From Acanthaster planci (lineage: Eukaryota; Echinodermata; Asteroidea; Valvatida; Acanthasteridae): a DNA stretch of 24,915 nucleotides. The notes beneath the pieces were generated by a model. It was not told where the DNA came from and ran no database searches. It saw only the letters and a list, made by a program, of their open reading frames with translations. The DNA is taken from positions 53,526-78,440 of the forward strand of contig NW_019091359.1 in the NCBI RefSeq assembly GCF_001949145.1. Direction: 5' to 3'. A program made the position numbers and the translations under genes. This document shows, in pieces, positions 1 through 9,614 of this stretch (positions within the stretch are counted from its first letter, which is position 1; each line of letters starts with the position of its first letter).

Positions 1-52
1 TAAAAGAAATATAATGACACACATTACTCAAACAATTTACTACGGGTGAATT

Positions 53-696
53 TCAATTAAACTGTCGCAGTAAAAACCTCAAGCCTGCCTTTCTTCTGGC
101 CTCTGCCATTTTTGCACTCTTCCATCTCGTCCACAGTTCTCTTGCAGATTTTAATTTTGACTGATAGAGTTCTTCCAGTGATGTCTCAAGGCAAACTCTG
201 TGTTGTTTAGTTTGGCCAAGGAAGTCATACGACAATCTGTTAGGTGGCCTGCATATTCTGTGTGGCCGTTGTGGGAGATGGAGATCAGGTGAAGTTTCAC
301 TAGACTGGTGTGATGAGGATGGCAGCAAAGATGATGCCGATAATGTTGGAGATAAAGATCCAGATGAAGATCAAGATGTAGATCGAGATGGAGACATTGT
401 AGAGTGGCCCGATGAATCATTTGGATGTTAGGGCCTTTCTCTTTCATCTTCACTGAGCAGGAGTTTGTGTATTCTGGAACGAATGTTACGAGGATGGTGT
501 CATCATTTGCCTCATCACTCATTTGTTGATTTTCCTGAGACGTAGCTTTAATTCCTGTCTCTGGTTTCTGTCGGGGTAGATAAAAATATCTCTGCTTCTG
601 TTTTCTGGTTTCCTTCTTCTTTGGACTCCTCTATTCTCTCAAGTATGTTCTTTTGGTTGTCTTCAAGGGGAGAAACATGCATGGAGTCAGTAAGTT
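53..696 (-). pseudogene. Copy A pol C-terminal tail (serine-rich, RPPNRL motif)
   Basis: Downstream of the integrase the minus strand encodes a low-complexity, Ser/Thr-rich stretch, then an Arg/Pro motif (RPHRICRPPNRL) and a basic C-terminus ending at a stop at 53-55. Arg-Pro-Pro tails of this kind are common at the end of gypsy pol proteins. The serine-rich part comes from an imperfect 12-base repeat at about 350-396 and is broken by a TGA at 371-373. A TAG also lies between the integrase end and this tail. Copy B has lost almost all of the matching segment, about 760 bp. No enzymatic role is expected for this part. Confidence 0.6.
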
Positions 697-1926
697 TCAG
701 TGTAGCGTTCTCTCCTTGCCGGTTTCCTGACTGGCAACGATGTAGACAGGCAAGTTTCCATGCTTCGAGACGACAACATAAGGTTGTGGCTCCCATCTGT
801 CAGCTAGTTTCTGTGTGCCTGTGATGTGTTTGCGCAGCACAAGAACATGATCACCAGGAATGGGAGGGGCGTTGTGTGATTCCCGGTCATAAAGCTGCTT
901 CTGCTTAACTCGCGGCCTGTCAATAATGTTCTGTGCTGCTCTGTATGAGGATCTGAGATGTTCTCGCAGGTTATCAACGAACTTGTCGTATGATAAAGAA
1001 TCCTTCTGGTTGTCCGGGGCAAACCCAAACATAAGGTTGATTGGTAAATTCAGATGGCACCCGAACATCAAGTAGAAGGGGGCGTGACCGGTCGTCTCAT
1101 TGCGGGTGCAGCTGTACGCATGAGTCATTGCGCTGACATGCTGTTTCCAGTCACGTTTCTCGTTTATGTCAAGAGTTCCAAGCATATTGAGCAGAGTGTG
1201 GTTGAATCGCTCGGTGAGACCATTCCCTTGAGGATGGTACGGTGTTGTTCGACTTTTACAAATCCCACAAACTTTGCAGAGCTCCTTTATCAATTGGCCT
1301 TCAAAATTCCTTCCTTGATAAGAATGAATTCTGACAGGGAAACCGTAGTGTACAATGAAGTTTTCCCATAAGACTTTAGCGACTGTGTGTGCTTTCTGAT
1401 CGCGGGTGGGGTAGGCCTGTGCGTATTTTGTGAAATGGTCAGTGACTATTCCTCCTTTCGATTGCTCAAGTTTGAGTAAGTCAATTCCGACGAGCTCAAG
1501 GGGTTCACTGGATGTGATGTTGACCAATGGAACCCTAGTCTTGGACAATGGGGTTTTTCTGAGACAACATCTCTTGCAATGCTCACACCAATGCTTAATA
1601 TCTTCCGCCATCTTTGGCCAGAAAAATCGTCGCCGAACCATACCAAGAGTGTGTTCATATCCAAGATGTCCTAGATCGTTGTGGAGGCAGACTAGAGTCG
1701 TTTCCCTGAACTCTTTGGGCAGGACGAGCGTGTATGATGTTCCTCCATCTTGTGACTTAGTGGTTCGGTACAGACTTTCATCCTTTAGATGGAGCCTGTT
1801 CCACTGTCGCAAGTACAGGAGACACTCCTGCGACTCTTTCGCGCGATCAATCGATACAGGCTTCTTGTTCTGTTCTAGGAAGAGGATAATTCGGCCTATA
1901 TCGGGGTCTTCTCGCTGTGATGTCAT
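697..1926 (-). pseudogene. Copy A integrase (Ty3/gypsy), inactive
   Basis: This 409-residue open frame is a gypsy integrase, the enzyme that joins element cDNA to host DNA. It starts with a linker, then an HHCC zinc-binding part (HNDLGHLGYEH followed by CEHCKRCC), then the DDE core and a C-terminal GPY/F-like part (KLADRWEPQPYVVV). In the core the first Asp is in VGIDLL and the Glu in GNGLTERFNHTL. The second Asp is replaced: IHSYQG stands where copy B has IHSDQG (codon at 1318-1320), which should abolish catalysis. A 15-base deletion near 1447 removes five residues still present in copy B. The frame closes at a TGA at 697-699, where the family usually has Arg (LHRNLL), so the stop is probably a decayed CGA. 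Plus-strand open frames over this stretch are antisense shadows. Confidence 0.9.
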
Positions 1927-1967
1927 TATTTCCTCCTGTGAGAGATTAGGTAGATATTATTAAATAT

Positions 1968-2540
1968 TTAACTTCCTTCTGCAACAGGAAACACTTCGAC
2001 GGTTTCAGTTTGAGACCATGTTGGCGAAGACAGGATGTGCTCCTCAAAGGTTGCCGAGAACACGATGATACCATCAAAATAAAGCAGTAATTTCAAGTAG
2101 TTGCGATCACCAAAACAAATTTGCATTAGCCGTTGAAAGGTTGCAGGAGCATTTTGAAGACCGAATGGCATACAGTTACATTCAAAGAGTCCCATCAGGG
2201 TCGTAAATGCTGTCTTAGGTTATCTTTCTCGTCAACCTCTACTTGCCAGTAGCCAGATGTCAAATCTAATGAAGAGAAAAGAGTAGCGTTCCCAAGGGCA
2301 TCTAGTGCATCCTCAATTCGCAGGAGTGGGAACGCATCCCGGACTGTTTTGCTATTCAGTTGTCGATAATCAATGCGAATCCGCAAAGAGCCGTCCTTTT
2401 TGTGTACTATCACGATGGGAGATGCATAAGGACTACAACTACGCCTGATACCTCCAGACTCCTCCAGTGCCTGCAGATGTTCTCATAATGCTTGGTACTG
2501 AGAGGGCGGAATCCTTCGATGTGGAAGACAAAAAGGTTGA
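1968..2540 (-). pseudogene. Copy A reverse transcriptase fragment (no RNase H)
   Basis: Two minus-strand frames together carry RT landmarks: SPYASPIVIVHKKDGSLR, IDYRQLN, a DLTSGYWQVEVDEKD palm motif, and FGLQNAPATFQRLM. The catalytic box reads YFDG (2070-2081) instead of the usual YxDD, so one metal-binding Asp is missing. A frameshift lies near 2195-2215, and about 27 bases present in copy B near 4270-4300 are absent here, between short direct repeats. The sequence runs from the RT thumb border straight into the integrase start near 1926, with no connection or RNase H domain. The 5' side is cut at about 2540, where similarity to copy B ends. Confidence 0.85.
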
Positions 2541-2991
2541 TGTAATGCAGGCGCACATTGTCAAACTGTATTAGGTTTACCTTTGACCTTGGGTGCATGA
2601 TTTATTCATCTGTAGGCGTGGCCTATCGAGGCACCAGTTCTCGGACTGCGCGTCCAAAGTGTATACTTACCTAGGTCACTGTGAGCGCATCATGCTGTCT
2701 GTACACGTATAATGTATACACGTGTGTGGGTTTAGACACACAGCTTTAACCACAACTCCTGAGATGTGAATCATTGCTCGACATTTTGTTTTCTCATTGT
2801 TGGGTATTGCAGCAGAAAGCATTGATGATGTAAGCCTGAATTACATTGTTAAGTGACTGATTTGAAGCTGCAGTTCTGCTGCTGGTGATAGCCTATAATC
2901 TCGGCAGAGTCGTGAGTTAATCTTTCTAGTGCTAAAGTTTATAAGTGTGATTATTTTGCTATAATTTCTGCCAAAGTGTAGGCGGTTTTGT
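2541..2991. other. Unassigned spacer between copies A and B
   Basis: These 451 bases show no convincing coding frame. They join the broken RT of copy A to a single N before the end of copy B. They could contain LTR or flanking sequence of copy B, since they lie just beyond its 3' side, but I see no matching second LTR in the window. A near-palindromic stretch occurs around 2702-2730 (ACACGTATA facing TATACACGTGT). Confidence 0.4.
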
Positions 2992-2992
2992 N
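2992..2992. other. Single-N assembly gap
   Basis: One N follows GGTTTTGT. The next base starts sequence nearly identical to the first bases of the window. The true gap size is unknown. Confidence 0.95.
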
Positions 2993-3088
2993 AAAAAGAA
3001 ATATAATGACACACATTACTCAAACAATTTACTACGGGTGAATTTCAATTAAACTGTCGCAGTAAAAACCTCAAACCTGCCTTTCTTC
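2993..3088 (-). repeat. 3' terminal sequence of copy B, duplicated from 1-97
   Basis: This stretch is almost identical to window positions 1-97 and contains ACTACGGGTGAATTTC in both places. It holds the last codons of the pol tail and the 3' non-coding end of the gypsy family. The identity starts at the first base after the N and at the first base of the window. Confidence 0.85.
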
Positions 3089-3097
3089 GGGGGCGTT

Positions 3098-4166
3098 GTG
3101 TGATCCACGGTCATACAGCCGCTTCTACTTAGCTCGTGCCTTCTCAGCAATGTTCTGTGCTGCGCTGTATGAGGATCTGAGATGTTCTTGCAGGTTATCA
3201 ACAAACTCGTCGTATGATGGAGAATCCTTCTGGTTGTTCAGGGCAAACCCATACATAGGGTTGATTGGTAAATTCGGATGGTGCCCGAACATCAAGTAGA
3301 GGGGGGCGTGACCGGTTGTCTCATGGCGGGTGCAGTTGTACGCATGAGTCATTGTGATGACATGCTGTTTCCAGTCACGTTTCTCATTTTATGTCGAGGG
3401 TTCCAAGAATATTGAGCAGAGTGTGGTTGAATCGCTCAGTGAGACCATTCCCTTGAGGATGTTAAGGTGTTGTTCGACTTTTCCAAATCCCACAAACTTT
3501 GCAGAGCTCCTTTATCAATTGGCCTTCAAAATTCCTTCCTTGATCAGAATGAATTCTGACAGGGAAACCGTAGGGTACAATGAAGTTTTCCCATAAGACT
3601 TTAGCGACTGTGTGTGCCTTCTGATCATGGGTGGGGTAGGCCTGTGCGTACTTTGTGAAATGGTCAGTGACTATTAGGATATTTTCTATTCCTCCTTTCG
3701 ATTGCTCAAGTTTGAGTAAGTCAATTCCGACGAGCTCAAGGGGTTCACTGGATGTGATGTTGACCAATGGAACCCTAGTCTTGGACAATGGGGTTTTTCT
3801 GAAACAACATCTCTTGCAATGCTCACACCACTGCTTAATATCTTCCGCCATCTTTGGCCAGAAAAATCGTCGCCGAACCATATCAAGAGTGTGTTCATAT
3901 CCAAGATGTCCTAGATCGTTGTGGAGGCAGACTAGAGCCGTTTTCCTGAACTCTTTGGGCAGGACGAGCTGGTATGATGTTCCTCCATCTTGTGATTTAG
4001 TGGTTTGGTACAGAGTTTCATCCTTTAGATGGAGCCTGTTCCACTGTCGCAAGTACAGGAGACACCCCTTCAACATTTTTACGCGATCAATCGATACAGG
4101 CTTCTTGTTCTGTTCTAGGAAGAGGATAATTCGGCCTATTTTGGGGTCTTCTCGCTGTGATGTCAT
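3098..4166 (-). pseudogene. Copy B integrase (Ty3/gypsy), with nonsense codon
   Basis: The minus-strand frame starting at 4166 encodes a gypsy integrase with the HHCC zinc part (HNDLGHLGYEH, CEHCKRCC) and the DDE core. Unlike copy A, it keeps Asp in IHSDQG (codon 3543-3545) and also the first Asp and the Glu. The reading frame ends at TTP because the Tyr codon of the usual PYHPQGNG motif has become TAA. The rest of the core and the MTHAYNCTRHETTGHAP segment continue below that stop. The C-terminal GPY/F part and pol tail are gone, cut at about 3088-3098. The integrase lies in a different frame from the RT just upstream, as expected if the RNase H segment was lost by deletion. Confidence 0.9.
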
Positions 4167-4185
4167 GATTTCCTCCTGTGAGAGA

Positions 4186-4992
4186 TTAGGTAGATATTAT
4201 TAGATATTTAACTTCCTTCTGCAACAGGAAACACTTCGATGGTTTCAGTTTGAGACCATGTTGGCGAAGATAGGCGAAGACTTTTTCAAGACGTTCGATG
4301 TGCTCCTTAAAGGTTGCCGAGAACATGATGATACCATCAAGATAAAGCAGTAATGTCAAGTAGTTCCGATCACCTAAACAAATTTGCATTAGCCGTTGAA
4401 AGGTTACAGGAGCATTTTGAAGACCGAATGGCATACAGTTACATTCAAAGAGTCCCATCGGGGTAGTAAATGCTGTCTTAGGTTTATCTTTCTCGTCAAC
4501 CTCTACTTGCCAGTAGCCAGATGTCAAATCTAATGTAGAGAAAAGAGTGGCGTTCCCAAGGGCATCTAGTGCATCCTCAATTCGCGGGAGTGGGAACCCA
4601 TCCCAGACTGTTTTGCTATTCAGTTGTCAATAATCAATGCAAATCCACAAAGAGCTGTCCTTTTTGTGTACTCTCACAATGGGAGATGCATAAGGACTGC
4701 AACTACGCCTGATAGCTCCAGACTCCTCCATTGCCTGCAGATGTTCTCGTACTGCTTGGTACTGAGAGGGCGGAATCCTTCGATGTGGAAGACGAAAAGG
4801 TTGATCATCAATCAATGGGATAGTGCGCTTGATTGTAGTTGTGTGGCCAAAATCCATGGAATTTTTCGAGAACACATCAAAGTTTCTCTGAAGGAGATCT
4901 TCAAGTTGCTTCCTCTGAGTTTCATCTTGAAGAAGAGCACTTGACAAATTGAGAGATGGAACTGTAGTGGAGACCTCTGCCATGGTGTTCAT
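4186..4992 (-). pseudogene. Copy B reverse transcriptase, one in-frame stop, YLDG box
   Basis: Both RT pieces are in the same frame and are separated by one TGA (4627-4629). Copy A has CGA at the matching codon (2363-2365, in IDYRQLN), so this is a CpG-to-TpG nonsense change. Landmarks in order are FRLPHRRIPPSQYQ, SPYASPIVRVHKKD, DLTSGYWQVEVDEKDKPKTA, FGLQNAPVTFQRLM and HGLKLKPSKCFLLQKEVKYL. The catalytic box is YLDG (4333-4344), lacking the second Asp of YLDD. After KYL the frame meets a stop and the integrase begins within about 20 bases in another frame. By comparison with element C, roughly 700 bases of thumb, connection and RNase H are missing. RT would copy the element RNA into DNA, but this one is predicted inactive. 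Confidence 0.9.
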
Positions 4993-5982
4993 CGCTTAGC
5001 TGAGTGGGACATTAATACTTGTTTGGTTTTGATGCAGACACTCGACAGCTTCTGGACCTGATGTCAATTTGACAGTGTCTGACTACTTGTCTAACACCAT
5101 TGGGTGAGGTGTGTCCACTCTCTCATCAACTTGAAGAATTGAAGAAGACGTGCCAGATGGGTATTTTTTTCTGATGATGATTGGTCTGGCTGATAGATTA
5201 CAGAGTCAGACAGGGACTCGGCAGTTAGGGCCAACTTCTGCTACAAGACTTCTGACCTTTAGACATGTCCTATTCTGGGGAAAGCCTTCAACCACTGCTG
5301 TGTAGGTACCGTCTCCTGTGTATGGCGCCTGACAGATCACGTCAACCTCTTTCCCGGGTGGTACTGTACATGAAAACTGACCGATGTACTTTGTGTAACC
5401 AATTCTTCCTTGTTCATCACCTGGTTCAGATACTGTAGTGTTAATGAATGCGGTGGACCATGCCTTGTTCTTTGCTCGGATGGATTGCATGAATTCAGGA
5501 CCTCTGGTCAAATTCTGGTCTCGTCTGGAAGCACGGATGACATTAGTGCCGATGAGCAGAGGTACACGCCGTCGGTAGTTGTCTGACGGGACGACAAAAG
5601 TTGGGATCTCCTTGTAGACAACGTCTGGGATCGTCAGAGTAATTGGAGTAACGCCAAGGTGGGGTACCTTCTGTCCATTAGCACCTTCAATGGAGATGTC
5701 AACAGGGGTAAGCTGAATGTTGCACAATTTGGGGTGTTATTTCTATAGATCTTCAGTAATGGAAGTGATTTGGGATCCTGAGTTGATCAGAGCTATGTAA
5801 GGTACACCATTAACTTCGACTGAATCTTCATTGGTGGGACCAATGAGCTTCTGATACTCTGGTTGACTTTGGTGCTTGGTTCTGGAGATGGAAGTAAGAT
5901 TTATAGGGCTTTGGTGGTTGGTGGCTCCAGCTGCTTGCCCTGCGGCTGTGGGCCTTGCTGGTTTAACAGTAGACTTCGACAT
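4993..5982 (-). pseudogene. Copy B aspartic protease and linker to RT
   Basis: This frame runs from the gag overlap through a retroviral-type protease into a linker that joins RT in the same frame. The protease cleaves the Gag-Pol polyprotein. The flap-side motif is seen as VPLLIGTNVI, the usual LLG-like segment near the protease C-terminus. The active-site box reads ALINSGSQITSI (Asn codon 5782-5784) where a protease needs D-S/T-G. The Asp-to-Asn change is a single G-to-A step and should inactivate it. Stops at about 5743, just after it, and at 5206 break the frame. The first codons (MSKSTVKPARP) overlap the end of the zinc-knuckle frame. Confidence 0.8.
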
Positions 5983-7203
5983 CGCCGGGCGATGTGGCCC
6001 TCTTGTCTGCAGTGGTGACAGACGTAGACACGATCATTTTGGTATTCTGCTCTTGGGCACTGACGAGGTTGGTTTTGCTTTGTCGACATCTGCTCGAATT
6101 TCTCTGCGAGTTGGTGTACGTTCAGCAGCAGATCTTGCAGAACTTCATAACTCATTTGTTCGGATTTCTCAGCTGGTGGGCTTTGCATTGACACTGCTTT
6201 GAGACACTTCTGTTGTGAAGGAGAGGATTGTGATCAGGTTCGTTGGGATTGCGCCTTTTGGTCAGATTTGAAGACAGATGCCAATCTTGATTCTCTCTCT
6301 ATCTATCGTAACTCCATCTGCACTTCTCGAAAAGTCATGTCCCTGAGTTTCATGGGTGCAAGTCATTGAGTCACTTTTTCATCTCTGACTCCCCTCATGA
6401 ACTGCTGAGTCAGCATCCTGTTTCGGGTTTGAAGAGGTTGTCCCTGGTTAATTTGTTCCTCTATGGTGCGTAAGGTAACTTCGAGTTCAACTGCATAGAT
6501 GGTGGGGGACTCATTTGGCAGTCTGAACCGTTCATAAAAATTGGCCAATGGATCGCCAAGAAAAGACACTTCACCAAACCGTGCTCGTAACTCGGCGAAT
6601 GCGAAGCTCGATGTCTGTTGTTTGGGTGGAAGATTCAACACCAACTTCCTGGCGGCACCGCCAAGATACCTGACGATAGTTGAAAACTGCATGCAAGATG
6701 GCACAGATGTTGTCTCGATCAGGTACTTGACATCTCTGATCCAGTCTTCTATGCAGATTGCTGAGCTTTCGCGGCCAGTGAACACTGGGACATTCTTTAC
6801 CTGGTGATACTGCGGCGGCGGTGTAGGCATCGGGAAAGCACCCATTGAGTGTGGTGTAAAACTGCGATGACCCAGAGTCTTAGTAGATGTGCCTGGTAGA
6901 CAGGAAGAAGACTGGTGAGATCGCTATGGAGGCTGTTCTGGTTGTAACTCTGGAAGAGACGAGATTCTCCGCTCCAGATCCCTCAGGTCAGATTACGAAC
7001 TTCTCAGGTAGAGACTGAAAGTTTGGAAGATCGTCTGAGGGTAGCGCTTGTGGGGACCTGGTAGCGGTTCTCTCTCGAGATCTTGGTCTCTGCAGAGTTA
7101 ACATTGGAGGAAGTGGCCTCCTGCTCGATGGATTACGAATAGGAGTGAGTGTTGGGAACTGAAGTGGATCATCCCGAAGAAACTGCTTCTTTGAAGTAGA
7201 CAT
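5901..7203 (-). pseudogene. Copy B gag (capsid region and CCHC zinc knuckle)
   Basis: Gag would form the particle shell and bind element RNA. The likely start is the ATG at 7201-7203 (MSTSKKQFLRDD). The N-terminal part is in one frame to about 6988. The frame then changes and continues through RDLERRIS, a Pro-rich hinge (MPTPPPQYHQ) and a capsid-like region (VPVFTGRESSAICIEDWIRD, RFGEVSFLGDP, FYERFRL). It ends in a CCHC knuckle, CHHCRQEGHIARRC (5979-6020). Stops interrupt the capsid-to-knuckle part at about 6363, 6309 and 6230, and another lies near 6926. Without them gag would be roughly 430 residues, a normal size for the family. Its last 82 bases overlap the protease frame. Confidence 0.85.
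5937..5967 (-). promoter_or_regulatory. Candidate -1 ribosomal frameshift site between gag and protease
   Basis: Inside the overlap of the zinc-knuckle frame and the protease frame, the minus strand reads GTTAAAC (5967 down to 5961). It is phased in the gag frame as G TTA AAC, the X XXY YYZ arrangement. The protease frame is -1 to gag and reads GTT AAA through it. Seven bases downstream, GCCC and GGGC (5953-5937) can form a short GC stem with a 9-base loop. GUUAAAC is a known arterivirus slippery heptamer, and -1 shifting is common in gypsy elements. The first triplet is not homopolymeric and the stem is short, so efficiency is uncertain. Confidence 0.6.
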
Positions 7204-7990
7204 GGTACTCACTTGAAAGAGAATTAATATCAGTCCCAGGAATACGACCAAAAATGGAAGTTTGAGCCAAAGGAGAAATCAGTTTGGGTGTAGACGAAAT
7301 GGAAGAGTCGAAACAGTTCCTAGGACCATTGAAAATGGGAAACAACAAACTACAACAAACATGCAAAGTCTTGGCTCAAACAATTCAGCTGTAACAAGGA
7401 TAACAAAAGCAATAGCAAAACAAGCCAGGTTAAATTAATTTGATATGGGATAATGAGAAACAATCAATCATCAATGCAAACGCAGAATGATCTCAGCAAA
7501 ATGATCAAAACAAATCAAAAGAACATGAATACCGGGCAAAAAGCAATGAATCAATTCAACATAATCAAGATAGAAGGCAATTCAATCACAATATTCCAAA
7601 TCAAAACATTAGTAGAATGAAGAGTTAAACTGCAACTCAGATCAAGACGTTATAATATGAAATGAAGAAAATAAAAATTGAAACTTTAATCAATAATTCC
7701 AAATTGAAACGAAACTAGCACAACAATTCAATTCAAAATTAGGCAACAGCAATGGGTAGGTAACAATCAAACTCTCAAAAATGAAACAAGTAATAAACCA
7801 ACAAATAATTAACAGTGTCCGTTATTTCAAATCAAACAAGTGCTGCGTAAAAAAATAAACATTACGAACACATCTTTAACAAATCAGTTGATGCTGTTAA
7901 AGTTCACAATATCACTCCATCCAATTTCTTGAGAGTCACAACCAAAAGTGCTGATATAAGACAAAATAACTTGAATTTAAACTTACGGTT
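7204..7990. other. A-rich, strand-asymmetric region upstream of copy B gag
   Basis: The plus strand here is strongly A-rich and T-poor over several hundred bases, especially 7380-7860, with many CAA and AAT words. I see no coding frame on either strand. It lies where the 5' leader or LTR of copy B would be expected, but nothing in it matches the sequence beyond the 3' end of copy B. An 11-bp inverted repeat (GTTTGAGCCAA at 7260-7270, complement at 7371-7381) lies near its start. Confidence 0.5.
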
Positions 7991-9169
7991 TTCTCCATTT
8001 TTCTAATCTTGGAATGTCAATCAGCCGCTACGATGATCCTGACAACCAATTTTGCCTCATAAGCAGCCTGACAAATCTGCTACTGGCAGTGGCAAATGGT
8101 GCAACCAAAGTAGGGACTATCAACTCAGCCCACACACCTCATCATTATGATGCATCTCTCAGGTCTCTACTGTCTATCACTGTTCATCACATTCATACTC
8201 AGTTGTGCTCTATTCACATTCAAATCGCCCACAGAACTCCAGCCTTATTTTCTTTATGCAAAGGAAACCTCCACTGCAATACAAAAGGACAAGGTAGTGC
8301 ATCAAAATTCCTAGTCAAAGTGGGTGAAAAATTTGCATGTGAGTACAGAAAGCCATGGCCCTGGTCATTGATGCGTATCCTGAAGAAGTAAAGTGATGAA
8401 TTAAACATGAAGAGAAAGTCTAGTGAATAATGCATGCTTAAGTTTAGTTCAGATTGATTAGGCACAGCAGCTGACACTGAAATAGAAAATAAGTGACATT
8501 AATTGACCTGATAGAAAAATAGGAATAAAATATGGAATTGACGGAAAATTCTGACATACTGACTTGTATTAAACCGACTACATATCAATCTCTAGTATTG
8601 AGACTCAGAAAAGAAAACATTCAGAAGGCAAGCACAAAATGCATCCAATCTAGCAAGATTTTTGGGCATATCCAAAGGTATTTTTTCCAATGTTCAACAC
8701 CTTTCTCAAAGTCTTACCCACGAGATATTTTTTAAAGACAGTTCAAACAAAGTTATTAGATGATTGGCACACCGTAAGAAATTAGTGTCGCCGAGTATCC
8801 TTGACTTCTTTGGTGTTGGTATTACGTCAGTGTTCCTATGCAGATGCAATACGTTTTGTGCCTGTGCGTGGCTTGCAACTGCCATCACACAGCTGACGAC
8901 TCAATCACTTCTATCATCGTGTGTTAGTTGAGTCCACGGTAAGTCATGGTAAATAAATCATAACTGTCTTAATTTTCTTTTTCTCTCCACATACGATGAA
9001 CAGGGTCGCGAGAGAAGGCAAACAAACTGCAGACTTTTTAGAACTAGGAAGTCTGTACATATATTTTGATTTGAACAGCAAATGGCCTATTTTTGTACTT
9101 TTTCTTACATTCCGTCAGTTTTGCAGTCAGATATTAAATGAAGTTTAACGAGCTGTATCAATTATTACA
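7991..9169. other. No gene recognised
   Basis: This AT-rich intergenic stretch has only short open frames without recognisable motifs. The longest, 125 codons at 8014-8391 on the plus strand, has no repeated or conserved feature to support it. The 5' LTR of element C begins at 9170. Confidence 0.5.
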
Positions 9170-9493
9170 TGTAGTGGGGGGAAAGGATTGGACACTCATA
9201 ACGTATCCTACCCTCGCTCGGCATCCTTCGGTTGGCAGGTAGGTGAGGCGCCACCGCGCGGCGGTGGGTTGTTCCCGAAACTTGCTGCCGCCACGTGGAT
9301 GTGCCTCGTAATCCACCAACTCAGAACCCAGTGAGCGAGAGAATAAACCCAGAGTGCCAAACACACCGTCTTTGGAACTTTATTCCCTCGAACTGCCACC
9401 AACCACCCTGTCATAACAGAACTATAATCGGACTCCCTCCCTCTCCAGTTGTGTCCCATTAGGCTCTCTCGCTCCTTCTCCTCCCTCCCCACA
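9170..9493 (+). repeat. 5' LTR of element C
   Basis: It begins TGTAGTGGGGGG and ends CCCCACA, so TG...CA borders are present. It matches 14963-15285 along its whole length with about 30 differences by hand count (near 9%). It contains AATAAA at 9342-9347 and a 7-bp-arm hairpin, CCACCGC-GCG-GCGGTGG, at 9251-9267. The minus-strand open frames here are chance. Confidence 0.95.
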
Positions 9494-9510
9494 AGTGTCA
9501 GAAGTAGGAT
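9494..9510 (+). other. Primer-binding site, tRNA-Leu type
   Basis: TGTCAGAAGTAGGAT (9496-9510) directly follows the 5' LTR. It is complementary, with one mismatch, to the 3' end of animal tRNA-Leu(CAG), which ends in ATCCCACTTCTGACA before CCA. The bases opposite the CCA have decayed (AG instead of TGG). Confidence 0.75.
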
Positions 9511-9614
9511 GAGACTGGTTTCCAAGTGATCTTCGGCACTTGCATTGGTGGCGGGAATATCACGGCGATTCGAGTTAAGCAGGGGGGTGGGAGATGTGAT
9601 TAAAGTTTATCTTA

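Larger units (their letters stand above)
1..2540 (-). mobile_element. Ty3/gypsy retrotransposon copy A, truncated at its 5' side
   Basis: Read on the minus strand, this block holds the fingers and palm of a reverse transcriptase, then an integrase with zinc-binding and catalytic parts, then a serine-rich pol tail. That is the Ty3/gypsy gene order, but RNase H is missing between RT and integrase. Homology to copy B (2993-7203) breaks off near 2540, inside the RT N-terminal region, so gag and protease are absent here. The element has several stops and frame changes and cannot encode a working polyprotein. No LTR pair can be drawn. The window opens at the exact repeat position where copy B resumes after an N, so the low-coordinate edge may be a contig edge rather than a biological end. 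Confidence 0.9.
2993..7203 (-). mobile_element. Ty3/gypsy retrotransposon copy B, gag to integrase, decayed
   Basis: Read from high to low coordinates, the element encodes gag, a CCHC zinc knuckle, an aspartic protease, RT and integrase, then ends with the same 3' terminal non-coding sequence as copy A. RNase H is absent at the same junction as in copy A. Most of the pol tail is also deleted: bases near 3088 jump directly into the integrase C-terminus. Protease and RT share one frame, which lies -1 relative to gag and the zinc knuckle. Several in-frame stops and altered catalytic residues show that the copy is dead. No flanking LTRs or target duplication could be identified. Confidence 0.9.

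Noticed and set aside
1430-1963. Long plus-strand frames over the integrases (also 3655-4203)
   Set aside because: They are antisense to well-recognised integrase motifs on the minus strand.
4166-4230. Splice-acceptor-like CTAATCTCTCACAG before the integrase, suggesting that RNase H was removed by splicing
   Set aside because: A spliced and re-inserted RNA would have lost the intron end, but this sequence is still present in both copies, so deletion is simpler.
7260-7381. 11-bp inverted repeat as possible transposon ends
   Set aside because: Arms are short, 100 bases apart, and there is no target duplication.
8014-8391. 125-codon plus-strand frame
   Set aside because: No motif, no repeat copy and no neighbouring gene supports it.
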